From assembly GCA_900073065.1 (NCBI GenBank), contig FJOG01000011.1, positions 760,882-824,881 on the forward strand: a DNA stretch of 64,000 bases, read 5' to 3'. This document shows, piece by piece, positions 22,227-34,487 of this stretch. The notes below the pieces were generated by a model. The model was not told the DNA's origin, did no database searches, and saw only the letters and a program-made list of their open reading frames with translations. The stretch comes from Phialocephala subalpina. Taxonomy: Eukaryota; Ascomycota; Leotiomycetes; Helotiales; Mollisiaceae. Within the stretch, counting starts at the first letter, position 1. Every line of letters begins with the position of its first letter. Both the position numbers and the translations under genes were made by a program.

Positions 22227-25058
22227 CGTCGCAGACTATGAAGACTCCAGGATGTCAGCAGTTGGAGTCGCTCTCGAGATCGAAGTCGTTTGGTATGTCT
22301 TTCGCATAGAGGTCGAGGTGTGGTGTTGTTTGTCCGGTTGGGGTGATGTTCCTGCTCGTTAGGGCGTGATGAATGACGTAGTCAGGGTCTTCTTCTACAG
22401 GGAGCCTTGCAGCGGGAACGAGCATTCAGTCAATATCAAAGAGTAAAGCGCAATTAGCCTTCGTCGCAAAGGACAGTGAGACGCGCAGAAATGTTCGAAG
22501 AAGGAAGTGTGTTTTGGTGAAGGCTTGGTAGACCGGTGAAAGGTCGTTGGAAGACGACAACAGACCAAGGTCCCCCCCGAGTGTCCCAGTGCCACTCTGA
22601 GTGGATAGAGGTGCCAGGAACACACTTTCAAAGCGCAAAAACCTTGCCGGAGAACGTTAGGTACTGTGGCCGAAGAAAACACAGGCGAGCCAGAAAAGAC
22701 GTCTTGTGGTTGTCTCTCCTTCTCCAAATCTATTATTGGATTCGATTGGACGGGAGTTAGCAGTTTATGGGACGTCCAGGTTCAGATGTGCTCGGTCGCA
22801 TTCAAATAATTCAAGATATTTCACAGCGTGCTCCTCATTACAGTGGCCCCCGTTGGCGGATGGCAGTTATAGTTGTCCATCTACGCCATTATCAGGCCAT
22901 CCACATCCCTGCGGTACACACCCAGTCGACCAGATTCAGCGTATGTCTTGACCTCCAAATCCTAGCGAATATGGCTGGCAATAACCACAGCACTGACTCT
23001 TGCAGCTTCGACAACTCTTCTAGAAGGCCTCATAGTTCGGTCAAGAATGCAAAGTTATAGACATCCAGTGCACGAGATCCCCAGGAACGTCGCGGGCTAA
23101 GACAAGTTTAAGGTGCGGTCACATTTCGAAATTTGGGGCGCTGAGGAGAGACAGCAATCTGCAGCAATCTGAAATCGGATCGAATGGTCTCGAAGTCCCA
23201 CAGGTCAAGCAACCACAGGCCCGGAACTGGGAGCCGTGCTGATTCAATGCGCCGCAGTTGTTCAATTTCCTTCCTGGAGAAGCTGGATGAAGGGGAAGGG
23301 ATCGGCAGACGTGAGGAATGAGGAGCAATGCCAGCAGAACTGTCAAACAGTAGTCACACCTCCGCCAGTCGAAGATTCGGGAGATAGTCAACGACCACGG
23401 CTTCAGATCCCGTCGACTGCATGGTCTTCCCGAGTGCAATGCCAGCGTCCCGGGAGTTAGCAAGATCAAAAAGTGCTGGTCTGGCGCAATTTGACGTCCT
23501 CCTAAATCCTTGACGCTCAGAAGTTGAATGGCGACAACAACCTGAGATGCGACCCCTGTGGCAGACGTCAGTGGCGCTCCATAATGACGCGCTGAGAAAA
23601 ATTGTGGTTTCACTTCCGGCCAATAACATCGATAGTACCACGGCCCGCCGTCAGCCTTCAAGCTGTCACACCCCCTAACCTGCACCAACACCACGCCCCC
23701 TTTCAGGATCGAAAGCGATCACGTGTTACACAGGAAGTCTGTACTACCACCACCAGCATGCTTCTTCTCTCTTCTCAGTGGACAGCAAAAATCCTTACCT
23801 GGAGACCAGCCGTTTTGATGTCCTTGAAATAGCCGTAACCACTTCCGAGATGTGATCATTACTCTGCAGTTTTGCTCTTAACCTTACTCCATGCTGTCTT
23901 TCGGCGGTAAGTGTGGTGTTGCAGAAAGAATGACAGCAAAGATACGACACTCTCGGCCATACACGCAGAACCGGGCGGATATGGAGCCATCCCCGGTCCA
24001 CACGACTCGGTTGTTATGTATCTCGAGAGGACATACTTTTGTATCTCCATGCGCCGATTTACCCTGACATTAGGGGTCCAATGGTATGGCAGATGAGGAA
24101 GTTCAATGCCGGAAGCAGGGACGAAGCCTTGCAGTCAATAAGAATCTACTTTACCAGTATCTCAGGAGACTGGTAGACGTGGATATCGGGGTCTGTCGGC
24201 ATTCTTTCCTTGTCGTCTCAAGCTCCACCCCGCGATGTCTGGGACTGAAGAGGCAGTCAGCCTCACGCAGCCCCAAAAACTCCACGCTCAAGGGATATCG
24301 ATACTGAGATGGATGTGTGGAGTAATCCACTCTTCATAAAGGGAATGCAAGTATGCGTGCCAAAAACAAGGTAAATTTGCTCAGAAACCTACCGGACCTG
24401 CACCACGCGGACGATAATTCCAATATCACGACGATGCTCCCGGTATGTCCTGGGGCCTTGGGAAGGATAACTCGAGTTGTCCCTGTATCCGAGGGTAAGT
24501 GAATGGCACATTGGTAGGTAAATCCCGAAAACGAGAAGTGAAGATTTCTGAAGCCATTCAAGCATGCCCACGTGGTAATGAAATCTGTACCACCAGGGGT
24601 TGTCAGAATTCTGTCCGCGCCCCCCTGGTGGTACCACACGTGCTGCACCCCCAGGTGCAAGAGCCAATTTTTAGCATGTTCGACAGCACAGCATCGAGTC
24701 GAAAGCGGGCGCGAACCTTGCCTTAATGAAGATGGCTGGTACCTGAGGCTAGTGCGTTTCCCCGCCATTTCAAAACAGGAAAGAAGCTTCAGCTCCGCAC
24801 TTAGCTTAGCCGCTCAGATCATCGCACGACAGCTGCATCTCATCATCAACAACAACACTTGCTCAACCATTTTGCTCGAGACTTTTGATCTACAATTTTG
24901 GCAGACTGGCTCCCAAAGAACGGAAAGAGAGCGGACATCGGTCCAGATCCAGGTCCAGATCTCCATCACCCAAACGCAAACACGGGAAGCCTAACTTTAG
25001 CCATTTTGTGATACCTGGAGCAGGAATTCTTGGGTCACTAACAGCTCGACTCTACGAT
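22227..25058. other. Divergent intergenic region
   Basis: About 2.8 kb lies between the kinase and the peptidase. Open frames on both strands lack domain signals and have no protein-like composition. It should hold both promoters and possibly a short first exon of the kinase (an ATG at about 22424 on the minus strand is followed by CCT and GTAGAA). A 13-bp inverted repeat lies at 24587-24634. Confidence 0.35.
24587..24634. repeat. Perfect 13-bp inverted repeat
   Basis: GTACCACCAGGGG at 24587-24599 is the exact reverse complement of CCCCTGGTGGTAC at 24622-24634, with a 22-bp loop. Each side is flanked by CACGTG (about 24569-24574 and 24637-24642), an E-box. It could form a hairpin or be a paired protein-binding site upstream of the peptidase gene. 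Confidence 0.8.
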
Positions 25059-27960
25059 ATGGGGGGATCATCTTCGCACGATCAAAATGGGGACTCAGAG
25101 CGGACACCGCTCCTGCCTGATGCAGAGAGGCCGCACAACATGGAGCAGCCGGAGGATGACTCCAAGAACAAGACGTCCTTGAGGAAGGCAGCGACATGGA
25201 CCGCCCAGAATGCTCTCATCATCTGCATGAGTCTCTCGATACTGGCAGCTATCGTTGGCATATCCGTCTTTTTTGGAGGCAAGTCCGAGTCACCCTGCTC
25301 TCATATATCAACACTGACATCTGCCAGTATACAACAAGAAGAAATACAGCCCCAAGGCGACTGTCTGCCAAACACCTGCATGCGTTCATGCTGCTTCCGA
25401 AATCCTCTATAACCTCTCTCCCGACTATAAGAATGTTGATCCATGTACGGACTTTGAGCAGATGGTCTGCGGTGGATGGGATGACCGACATGACCTGCGC
25501 CCTGATCAAGGCGATGCATTCACTGGAACAATCATGGATGAGAACTCGCAGATGCTACTTAGGCATATCCTGGAAGCTCCGTACCCGAGTGAATCAAATG
25601 TCAGTTGCACTTTCTTATTGTCAAGGGCAGTTGGGATATTGAATTGGCTTTCGCTGGTGGATTACAATTTCAGACATTCGACACTCAAAAATCCATGAAA
25701 TTGAAGTGGGACATCATATGCTGACACTTGACATCTAGCACTCTGACTTCTCTCCTGTGCAATTAGTAGAATCTCTTTCCTCCGTTGACGAACAAAACTT
25801 CGGCAAGTTGAAGGCTGCATACGATGCATGCATGGATGAGGACACAATCAAGCAGGCTGGCGTCAAACCTCTCGTGGAAGTGCTACATCAAGTCGCGGAT
25901 CTGTTCCCAACGAAGGAATCTGCCTTCGACAGAAGAACTCCTCTGGTGGCGAAGGATAGCAAGGACATAGCAGAGACCATTCTCTATCTCTCGAAGCTCG
26001 GTGTCAGCGCCCTGGTCTCGTCGGGAGCAGGAGCTGACGACAAAGACCCGGATACGGTAATTGTACAGGTTTCACCTCCGTACAGAATTGGCCTTCCCGC
26101 CAAGGACTATTACAGCGACTCTACGGTATTGAAGAAGTACGAGGATATGCTGGCTGCAATCATTTCCAACCTGCATCCTGACCACAAGGACGAAAATGCT
26201 ACTCTTCATGCTGAGTGGATGAAGTCCAGAGGTCATGGAAAGATTGCTGCGAGAGGTGAGGGCAAAAATTATGCACATGATGTCGTGGAATTTGAGAAGA
26301 AGTTGGCTGCAGCATCTCCTGATGCGGAAGACAGAGATGATGTTACTGTGAGTTCAATTTATGCTCTACATATAATAGTACTAACAACAACAGAAATACT
26401 ACAATCCGATGTCTCTTAAGGAAGCAGATTCGCTTACTCCACAGCTCCATCTGTCTACGATTATCAAGAGTCTCGCCCCATCAGATTACAAAACAGATCG
26501 TCTTATTGTTCTCTCACCCAGCTACATGACAAATATGTCAGATATTCTATCAGGTACTTCGAAAGAGGTTCTCCAAACATACTTCATGTGGAAGGTCATT
26601 CAGGCCTACGCCTCTGAAATTGAAGCGGACGAACTCAAACCATACACCAGATTTATGAATACGCTCTCAGGCAAGGATGCGGACTCTACCCCTGAGCGTT
26701 GGCGAACATGTGTTAATCACGTGGATGGTGGACTTGGTTGGATCTTGAGTCGATTTTTCGTCGAGAAGGCTTTCTCCGAGAAAGCAAAGGGTTTCGGAGA
26801 CCAGATTGTGTCTGATATAAAGGAAACCTTCATCGGCAAGCTGCAGAAAACAACCTGGATGGACAAGAGTGTCATCGAATTGGCCATTGAGAAAGTACAC
26901 AAGATTGTGCAAAAGATCGGATACCCAACCAAGGTTTATCTGACCCGAAACACGAGGTTTTATCGTATACTAATTACCCATAACAGAGCCCAGACATTAT
27001 GGATCCACCCAGTCTGCACAACTATTATCAGTCGATCAATATAACGCCCTCAACTTTCTTCCAAAACACCCTTAACATGAACCGTTTCGATGTCGCGCGC
27101 CAATGGTCAAGCCTTGGGAAGCCCGTCGACCGAGATGAGTGGGGCATGACTGTCCCTACAGTAAATGCTTATTATAATCCACCCGGCAACGAAATCGTCT
27201 TCCCAGCCGGCATCATGCAATTCCCTGTATTCGATGTCAATGTTCCGCAATATCTGAGTTACGGCGCCTTTGGCTCCGTGTCCGGCCACGAACTTTCTCA
27301 CGCCTTCGACTCTACAGGACGCCATTACGATCAGAACGGCAATTACACAGACTGGTGGACCAACAGCACAGTCGAGGGGTTTAAAGAACGCGCAGAATGC
27401 TTCGTGAATCAGTACGCTGAATACACCGTTCCTGGACCAGACGACAAGCCATTACACGTCAACGGCAAACTCACCCTTGGGTACGTCTTATTCCCATACT
27501 AATTTGCTGTTTTTGGTATGGGAGCTCCAGAGCTAGGATCTGTCTTAGGAGCTGAGATATTAAGCAAATGGACACGATCCGTTTGCATGCAGGCTCCTCA
27601 GACAGTTCCCGGAGCTTCCAAGCTAAATATGCCTTTCACAGTGCTAATTTGTTGGACAGTGAGAACATCGCCGATGCGGGTGGTGTCACAGCAGCCTTTG
27701 CAGCATGGCAAAAACGCCGAGCAGAGACTCCCAATGAAGATCTTCCTGGTCTTGACTTTTTCTCCCAAGAACAGATGTTCTTTGTCAGCTACGCCAATTG
27801 GTGGTGTGGAAAGAGCAGAAAGGAGACGGCTATCAACAGAATCTATACTGATCCTCATGCACCGAAATGGGCGAGAATTCTGGGAACGATGGCGAACTCG
27901 AGAGATTTCAAGGAGAGTTTTAAGTGTGCGAAGAAGGAGCCAGTTTGTGAGCTCTGGTAA
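25059..27960 (+). CDS. M13 family membrane metallopeptidase (neprilysin/ECE-like)
   Basis: Six exons (25059-25278, 25328-25599, 25739-26347, 26394-26933, 26987-27480, 27660-27960) join in frame to 811 aa. The topology is type II: a short cytosolic N-terminus with a TPLLPDAE motif, one transmembrane helix (about 51-72, ALIICMSLSILAAIVGISV), then a lumenal/extracellular catalytic part. The M13_N region starts with a cysteine-rich motif (CQTPACVHAASEIL). M13 signatures are NAYYNPPGNEIVFPAGI, the zinc motif HELSH in SGHELSHAFD (about 646) and the third ligand in ENIADAGG (about 712). The C-terminus ends CELW, close to the family's CxxW. All ligands are present, so it should be an active zinc endopeptidase on short peptides. 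Intron 1 is GC-AG (AG|GCAAGT...CTGCCAG). The frame is open upstream of the chosen ATG. Confidence 0.92.
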
Positions 27961-28770
27961 GGGCTCTGTTGGTTGGAAGGGTGGTTTGATATTTGATAGG
28001 GCAAGAAAGGCGTCGGTGGTCGAGGAGAACGGAATTGTACTCATAAAGCGTGATGGAATATCTACGTATGTATCATACTTCATTAATAACCAGTACAAAT
28101 GCATTATTACGGTTCCACCGCTTTTAAGATTTTGGAGAGATACCCAAGGCGTTAAAATGCTGCAGTGGTGGGTAAGACGCCAATTAGGTTGCAAGTACAA
28201 GTCAATAACCAACATCCTCCCAGCACACAGTTTCCTTCATGTTGAAGCCAAAACGTAATTCCTTGATGGCGTCAACTTCACACTCAGAGGTGCAACGATT
28301 CTTGCAAGCCAGGGTTTTCTCGGGTTAGATAGAGTTCACTGGATGGAAAGAAGGTGCGAAGCTACTTCTCTCCGAAAGTTGCCTCCGGTCTGAAAGCTCT
28401 TCGCCGCTTGCAATTTTCGCAGTCTTATGTATCTAGATTTCACCTTCATTCTCATCTCCATCACCTCAACTTCATGTTTTCATCCGAAGTCTTGAGTGTC
28501 GACATTCAAACCCTAAAGACACCTTGCACCATCACCCAATACCCTAAGGTGTTTCGGTAAAATAAGGACGTCAGACTAGGGTCTCTGAATAGCTTCATTC
28601 TGCGGTCCGTAGCGTACCTCGCTTGTACAGCGGAAAAGAAGACGTTTCTTCTTGCCTAGGTTACCGCTCTTTGACTAACATCCTCGTCGCCATTCTATGC
28701 CCCCAACCCTCAATTTCCTCCTCCTTCTCCGTCTTTACTTCTTCCACCCACCGCACTCAACACCAAACAA
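27961..28770. other. Non-coding spacer
   Basis: No gene is visible. It should hold the 3' UTR of the peptidase and the former promoter of the acyl-CoA synthetase relic. Confidence 0.3.
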
Positions 28771-30906
28771 AATGAAGATCTTCAAATCCCCCCACCCGAC
28801 ACCTCCGATCCCGACAAATTTCTCCATTTCCCAGTATCTTGCGACTACGAATCCGGATCAGGTGAATGGAGATAAAGTCATACTCGAAGATGACTGGTCT
28901 GGGAAGTCTCTTACTTATGCTGGATTGAGGGGAAGAGCTAGTGATGAGGCTTATGCGTGGAAGATGCGCTATTTGGAGGAGGGTGATGTTGTGGGGATTT
29001 GTGGTGTTAATTGTGTGAGTTCAGAAGCTGAGGAAAAGGAAGTTGAAGCGGATGAAGTGAATAGGTCGATTATGTGGCTGCTGTGCATGGGGTTCTTTGG
29101 ACTGGTGGTGTTGTTGCGTGAGTATTGTTTGCTGCCACTTTGTTTACCTTCTTCCAGGAAAGAAATAATAGAGCTGACGAGGAGAATAGGTTTTTTAGCA
29201 CCATGGATACAGTCTCAGACTTCGTCCACGCCTTCAAAATTGTCAAGCCACGATACATGATTCTTGATCCAAAGGTTATCGAGAGAGTCCGGACTGCTTT
29301 AGGACAAGTCGAAGGAGGTAAGAAGACGCAAATCATCATTCACCTAGGTGACAACGACAACAACCGTCAACTAAACTACCTCATCCGTGTAAGTCATTCC
29401 TTCCAATCCTACTCATTTGCATCATTCTCACAATTTCTTATCACAGTACCTACGAGACTTCTCAATTAACGTCCGCCTCACAATCAACTCCTTACCAAAA
29501 AAAAAAGACGCCAAAAACACCACAGTACTCATAACCTTTAGCTCCGGAACCTCTGGCCTCCCAAAAGCAGTATGCATCTCGCACTACGCTCTGATAGCAA
29601 GCCTGGCATGCATGCGAGCTTCTGATCCGGTATTCTACTCCTCGAATTCATCGTCCGTATTCTTCGCTCCGCTCTGCCATATATATGTATGGTGTCAACG
29701 CGGTTGTGTTGATGGGACCGTGGTTGGGAGCTTATACGATGTTGATGAGGAGTTATGAGCTGGGGAAGCTTCTGAAGTTGAGTGAGGAGAAGAAGGTTAG
29801 TGCGTTGAGAGTTGTGCCGAGTATTGCGGTGCAGATGTGGAAGGAAGGGGTGTTGGATGGTTATGATCTGCGAAGTATCAAGTCTATCCTTTGTTCTGGA
29901 GCGAAGCTTGAGGAGGATGTGGTGAAAAGAATGCATGAGAAACTGGCAGGAGCACCTATGTTTCAGGGGTATGGGTGAGTGTCTCTTGGAGTGGGTTTGC
30001 TGATGAGGTGGTATTACAGGATGACGGAGTCGAACGTTGCTACGTTGAGGGGTTGTGAGGCCGGTGAGTTGAACGTCCTGACTATCTTGGAACATCCAAA
30101 GCTCATTCTTGGTAGGGAAGGCAGGATCCGTGGGCCGGCTATTTGCTGGAGTGTAAGTCCGAAACACCAAACAACTCGCTGGGTTACTAATATCATCTAG
30201 AGAAGCCCGTCTCATAGACGACGACATGGATGATGTCAAATCAAGTCAACCAAGCGAGTTGCTCGTCAGAGGACCTACTGTCTTCAGATCACACATCTTC
30301 TCTCGAGTCCCCTTACTTGAATGGTCAAGCGAGATCTAACACCCCCACAGCGGCTATTTCAACGACCCCCAAGCAACAAAAGAAGCATTTCACAACGGCT
30401 GGCTCAAGACAGGTGACATCCTCCGTCCGGATCGGGTCCTGAAGGATTTCTCTGCCTCATTGAGCGCAAGAAGGAAATCATTAAATACAAAAGCTCCGTT
30501 GCTCCTCTCCAGTTTCAAGCATCCCACTCACAACTTTCAAGCCTTCAGATCTCCCCAACAGAGCTGGAAGATCTTCTAGTCACACACCCATCTGTCCTCG
30601 AAGCTGCCGTTTGCGCAAAATGGGATACGGACCCAGGAACCGAGATTCCGATCGCTTACATGGGTTCTTGATCCTGTCGGACTTCCAGCTTTGAACACGA
30701 TGGTAACGACGATGGTTTGTCATGATGTGAGAAAGTGGTTTGATAACAAAGTTGCAGAGTATAAGAGATTGAGGGGAGGGGTGCAGATCATTGATGGTAT
30801 TCCGAGGACGGCGATGGGGAGGGTGATGAGGTGGAAGTTGCCTGCTAGAGCTGAGATTGAAAAGGAGAGGATGATTGCAAGCTGTGACTTTCGGGGCATG
30901 GGGTAA
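28771..30906 (+). pseudogene. Decayed AMP-binding acyl-CoA synthetase (4-coumarate-CoA ligase-like)
   Basis: The reading starts MKIFKSPHPTPPIPTNF and runs through several clean introns (for example the one before VDYVAAVHGVLWTGG). It carries the AMP-binding motif FSSGTSGLPKAV, FFAPLCHIY, SILCSGAKL, FQGYGMTESN, WLKTGDI, LIERKKEIIKYKS and SPTELEDLL, and ends with GVQIIDGIPRTAMGRV near the catalytic lysine region. The family makes acyl-adenylates and thioesters. At least four lesions break it. A 4-bp insertion lies at 29687-29690. The expected donor after GTCTTCAG at 30287 reads AT, not GT, while branch and acceptor remain. One base is missing near 30433-30436. One extra G lies at about 30662-30664, after IAYM. 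Outside these the codons are well kept, so decay is recent or the assembly is locally wrong. Confidence 0.75.
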
Positions 30907-32293
30907 GGAAAGCGGAAAAAGCTTTTGGTGGAAGGTACCTGAGTCTCTTCACAACTTTGTGGAATTCTCGATTCTCAAAATATTTGCCAAATCAATCAAA
31001 AGCTTTCCAAACTATGTAAGTGCTGGTACAACTATGCCCATTCCATTCGCGGACTCCGAGATGGTGAGCAGCTAGAGAAAAAAGTTCCATTGACAGAGCT
31101 ATCAGGCATAAAGTTCCTGTCGCGGATTCCCAGTGCCCAGCTCATGCCGGATATGTTGTGGGGACCCGAGTTCTAATGGTGCTGGCCGTCCCTGTAACTT
31201 GTCCGGTTGCTGTGCTGCTTGAGGAGCTACTTAATGTAGAAGAGATAGCATCTGCGAAGTTCATCCCGTTGATAGGTACCTCAACGACCGAGTCTGCAGC
31301 ACTCATAATCGTGGAAGTCGTTGGTACAGGTTCTCCGGTGGTGAAATTGGCTGCTGGTGTGGAACAATTAGAAAATGAGAAAGACAAGGAGTCGAAGGAT
31401 CATCGCTTCAGCAGCGCAGCAGAAAGAACCGCGATCCCCCATACCACTTCATCCGAGGCGCTCAACAGGGGGAAGTATTGGTTCCGCCTGGGACGCATAC
31501 TTGTCGATCGTGTCGTCCATAGCTGTGGCTTGGAAGGAAGGAGCCGCCAAAATGTTCGCAGCCAATGGACACGACTGGGGGCCAAGAAAAGGAGGAGTCT
31601 GCAGGGAGAGTTTAGAACAGCTAGAGGAGGGCGTCAAGGGTCTGTGATGCTTATAAATGCTTATTTGGAAGCCCTCAAATGAAGATAGAAAGTGACGATT
31701 GATTATCGATACGGAAGGACGATTGGAGCTTCAAAGAAAGGAACGCGAAGAGGCGCACTAGTTGAGGATCACGTGCGTCGCTTGACCTTCCTCGATGACA
31801 GTTTTCTGTTGACCACTCGCCGCTTCCTTTTGCAATTTTTAAATTGCCAGACAAATTCCTCGCCTCAAGCTCGTCGAAATTCCCAACATATCATTTAGTA
31901 TAAATCACTTCCCTTCTTCGAACTGCGGTATTCCTTCCGCACCGGAACACCGCTCTCGGTTTTCCGTCCGCCTTCGCCCCCTTTGATTGTCTCGCTTAGA
32001 GATCTCCCGCGGGGGAAGCGTCGTGAACGTGGGGCTTGGTTGGTTTCTGCCATTTATCCTGAAGAGAAACTTCCACTCCCAAACAAGTATCTTCTCTCTT
32101 TCTCATGAGCAGAATTTTCCTCTCTTTTCCCGTCTACTTTATTTGAACTGCCTTCCCAAGATCCGATCTGTTTAATTTGATCAATTTTGTTCTTGTCTTC
32201 TCACATTCTTCTCCTTCTATATACGACATTGCCGGCATCGGACCTGGCTAAACACCTTGATATATCTCTTCACACATCACTCAAATCCTCATC
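30907..32293. other. Non-coding, no confident gene
   Basis: Both strands are partly open between 31142 and 31682. The minus-strand reading is Ser/Thr-rich (for example ISSTLSSSSSSTATGQ) and could be a relic of a secreted protein, but I cannot define a start, introns or a domain. From 31700 to 32293 it looks like the promoter of the dehydrogenase gene. Confidence 0.3.
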
Positions 32294-33737
32294 ATGGCCT
32301 CACAAAAACCCAAAATCGCCTTCCTCGGCCTCGGTGCCATGGGCTTCGGCATGGCCACGAACCTAGTCAAGCTTTCTCACCCCGTAACCGGCTTCGACGT
32401 CTGGGCCCCAACTCTACAACGCTTCTCTGCAGCAGGAGGTACCCCCTCCACCACACCACGAGAATGCGTGCGAGACGCTCCGTACGTGGTGTTTATGGTT
32501 GCCACTGCAGCTCAGATCATGTCTGCTCTTTTCGAAGGCGAGGATGCAGCTGTGAAGGAGTTGAAGCAGGGTGCTAGTTTAATGCTTTGTAGTACGGGAC
32601 CGCCGGAGTATGTTCCTCTTATTCAAAAGAAGTTGAAAGAATTGGGGAGAGGGGACGTTTTGGTTGTTGATGCGCCGGTTTCGGGTGGTACTATTCGTGC
32701 TGCGAATGGGACTTTGTCGATTTTTGCTGCTGGAGAGGAGAAGGCTTTGAAAGCCGCGGATCCGATTTTGAAGGATATGGCGGGGAATAATCTTTGGATT
32801 ATTCCTGGTGGCCATGGCGCTGGGACGAATGTTAAGATGGTGCATCAGGTTTTGGCGGGGATTCATATTGTTATGACGAGTGAGGCGATGGGGTTTGTTG
32901 CGAAATTGGGGTTGCCGAGCAAGTCGGCTTTTGAGGCGCTAAAGGCAAGTGAGGGGAGTAGTTGGATGTTTGAGAATAGAACGCCACATATGCTTGTTGA
33001 GGACAAGACGGTCTATTCGGCACTGAACATTATTGTTAAGGATGTTGTGAGTTTGAGACCCTTGAAATTGGCCGATGGTAAAAGCTGACAGGCTTAGGGC
33101 ATTGTGACAGCGGGTGGAAGATCAGCACACTTTCCCCTCTTCCTCTCCTCAGCTGCCGAGCAAGTCCTCGCCAGTAGTGTAAGTGCTGGCCTCGGACTAG
33201 TCGATGATGCGAATCTAGTTGGGCTTTACCTCCCACAAGACCCAACTGCGGTCTTGAAACTCGCCTCGTCAGCGGAATCTCTTTCGATAGAGAAATTGAA
33301 GCTCGTGGAGAAAGCAATGGCAGGTGTTCATCTCGCAGCAGCGGCTGAGGCAATGTGTCTAGGAGCCAAGGTAGGATTGGACTCCAAGACCATGTTCGCA
33401 ATTATCAGCACAGCGGCGGGAGCGAGTAAGATGTTTGTGGAGAAGGCGCCGATGTGGTTGAGCGGAGAGTGGACGAGTGGGAAGACGATTGATGACGTTG
33501 TTGCGGAATTGGTACGTGCCTCTTGGAATATAGTGGACAGGAATGATGACTGATGATGAACAGACCGAGGCAATTGAGGAGGCGAACAAGTTGAAATATC
33601 CTCTGAATTTGGCGGGAACTGCTTTGCAATTGTTCCAGCTGGCTTCGTTGAAGGGGTTTGGGAAGGATCCTGATGTTGCAATTGCGAGGATATGGGATGG
33701 TCCTAAAGGACCACTGTTCCCTAGGAAAAGTTCTTGA
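32294..33737 (+). CDS. 3-hydroxyisobutyrate / L-threonate dehydrogenase-like NAD-dependent enzyme
   Basis: Three exons (32294-33046, 33098-33511, 33564-33737) give 446 aa. The N-terminal Rossmann domain has GLGAMGFGM and the family substrate motif DAPVSGG. GGHGAGTNVKMVHQ carries the expected catalytic lysine. The C-terminal helical 6PGDH-like domain is present twice: the first copy starts at KMVHQVLAG and the second at KLVEKAMAG (about residue 338), with matching motifs (AMGFVAKLGL and AMCLGAKVGL; EGSSWMF and GASKMFV). Usual family members are about 290-310 aa with one copy. Duplicated helical domains are known in fungal beta-hydroxyacid dehydrogenases; substrate cannot be told. The intron phases are clean. 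It lies just downstream of the decayed acyl-CoA synthetase; a pathway link is not shown. Confidence 0.88.
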
Positions 33738-34073
33738 TTGGAAGAGTGAGAGAGAAGTATAACCCGTGTCTCTTGCAGGAACAATGAACGAGAACGCTGC
33801 CCAACTTATTGTCTGTGTACATCTGCAACTTGCAAGTGTTGTGCTATTTATACCGCAGGAGTCAGCCATGTCTCGAGGTACGAGACTCCGAGCTTCAAAA
33901 GTTCAACACAAGGAAGTACATCATTCTTGATCCAAATCTCAAGCCCGACGAACCTAGAAAGAAAGTCCTGACTCATGAAACCGAGAAATTTCGGACACAT
34001 CTGCACCTCCCACGGTCTCAAACTCAATATCGATAACTCAAAGACCACTGCTACCTTACCCTCAAACCGACAT
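33738..34073. other. Short spacer
   Basis: Convergent 3' ends lie on both sides; nothing else is seen. Confidence 0.3.
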
Positions 34074-34487
34074 TCAATCACGATCCGGGGCACGATCAAT
34101 CTCCTCTCCACCAAGACACCTCTCAACCCCCTCCTTCACCAGCTCCTTCCTCTGACTAAACCCATACCCCTGCGGTTTCTCCCCCCTACTCTTCAACTCA
34201 TCACGAAACCCATCCTTCCTATCCCTGCTTCGCCTTTGATGAAAGGCATGATCCTTTCCCGACTCCGCCTGGCTCTTATTATCGATGAATCGACCAACAT
34301 CGCCACTGTCGGATTTGATCAACTTGGTGAAGAGACCAGTGTATGCAGCTGAGGCGTCACGGGTGGATTTTTCTGCGGCGGTCTTGTACTTGGTGTGGAA
34401 GAAGGGGGTGGGGATGGATTTGATGCGAAGTTCGAGGGGAGGTTTGGGTGCGCGGGTGGTCTTTTTGGGGGTGAAGAGGGATGACAT
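34074..34487 (-). CDS. Small basic hypothetical protein
   Basis: A single open frame encodes 137 aa, starting MSSLFTPKKTTRAPKPPLEL. It is rich in Lys, Arg and Glu and lacks a signal peptide, membrane segment or recognisable domain. The N-terminal half (residues 1-60) has even, protein-like composition; the C-terminal half is a charged low-complexity tail (SRDRKDGF, ELKSRGEK). The product could be a small nuclear or mitochondrial protein, but I do not recognise it. It may be a chance frame. Confidence 0.4.
   Translation of the reverse strand: MSSLFTPKKTTRAPKPPLELRIKSIPTPFFHTKYKTAAEKSTRDASAAYTGLFTKLIKSDSGDVGRFIDNKSQAESGKDHAFHQRRSRDRKDGFRDELKSRGEKPQGYGFSQRKELVKEGVERCLGGEEIDRAPDRD

Noticed and set aside
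22706..24768. Several 70-190 codon frames between the kinase and peptidase genes
   Set aside because: No domains, no splice support, and mutually overlapping on both strands.
31142..31682. Opposing open frames, one Ser/Thr-rich like a secreted protein
   Set aside because: No defined start, signal peptide or intron model; kept as non-coding.
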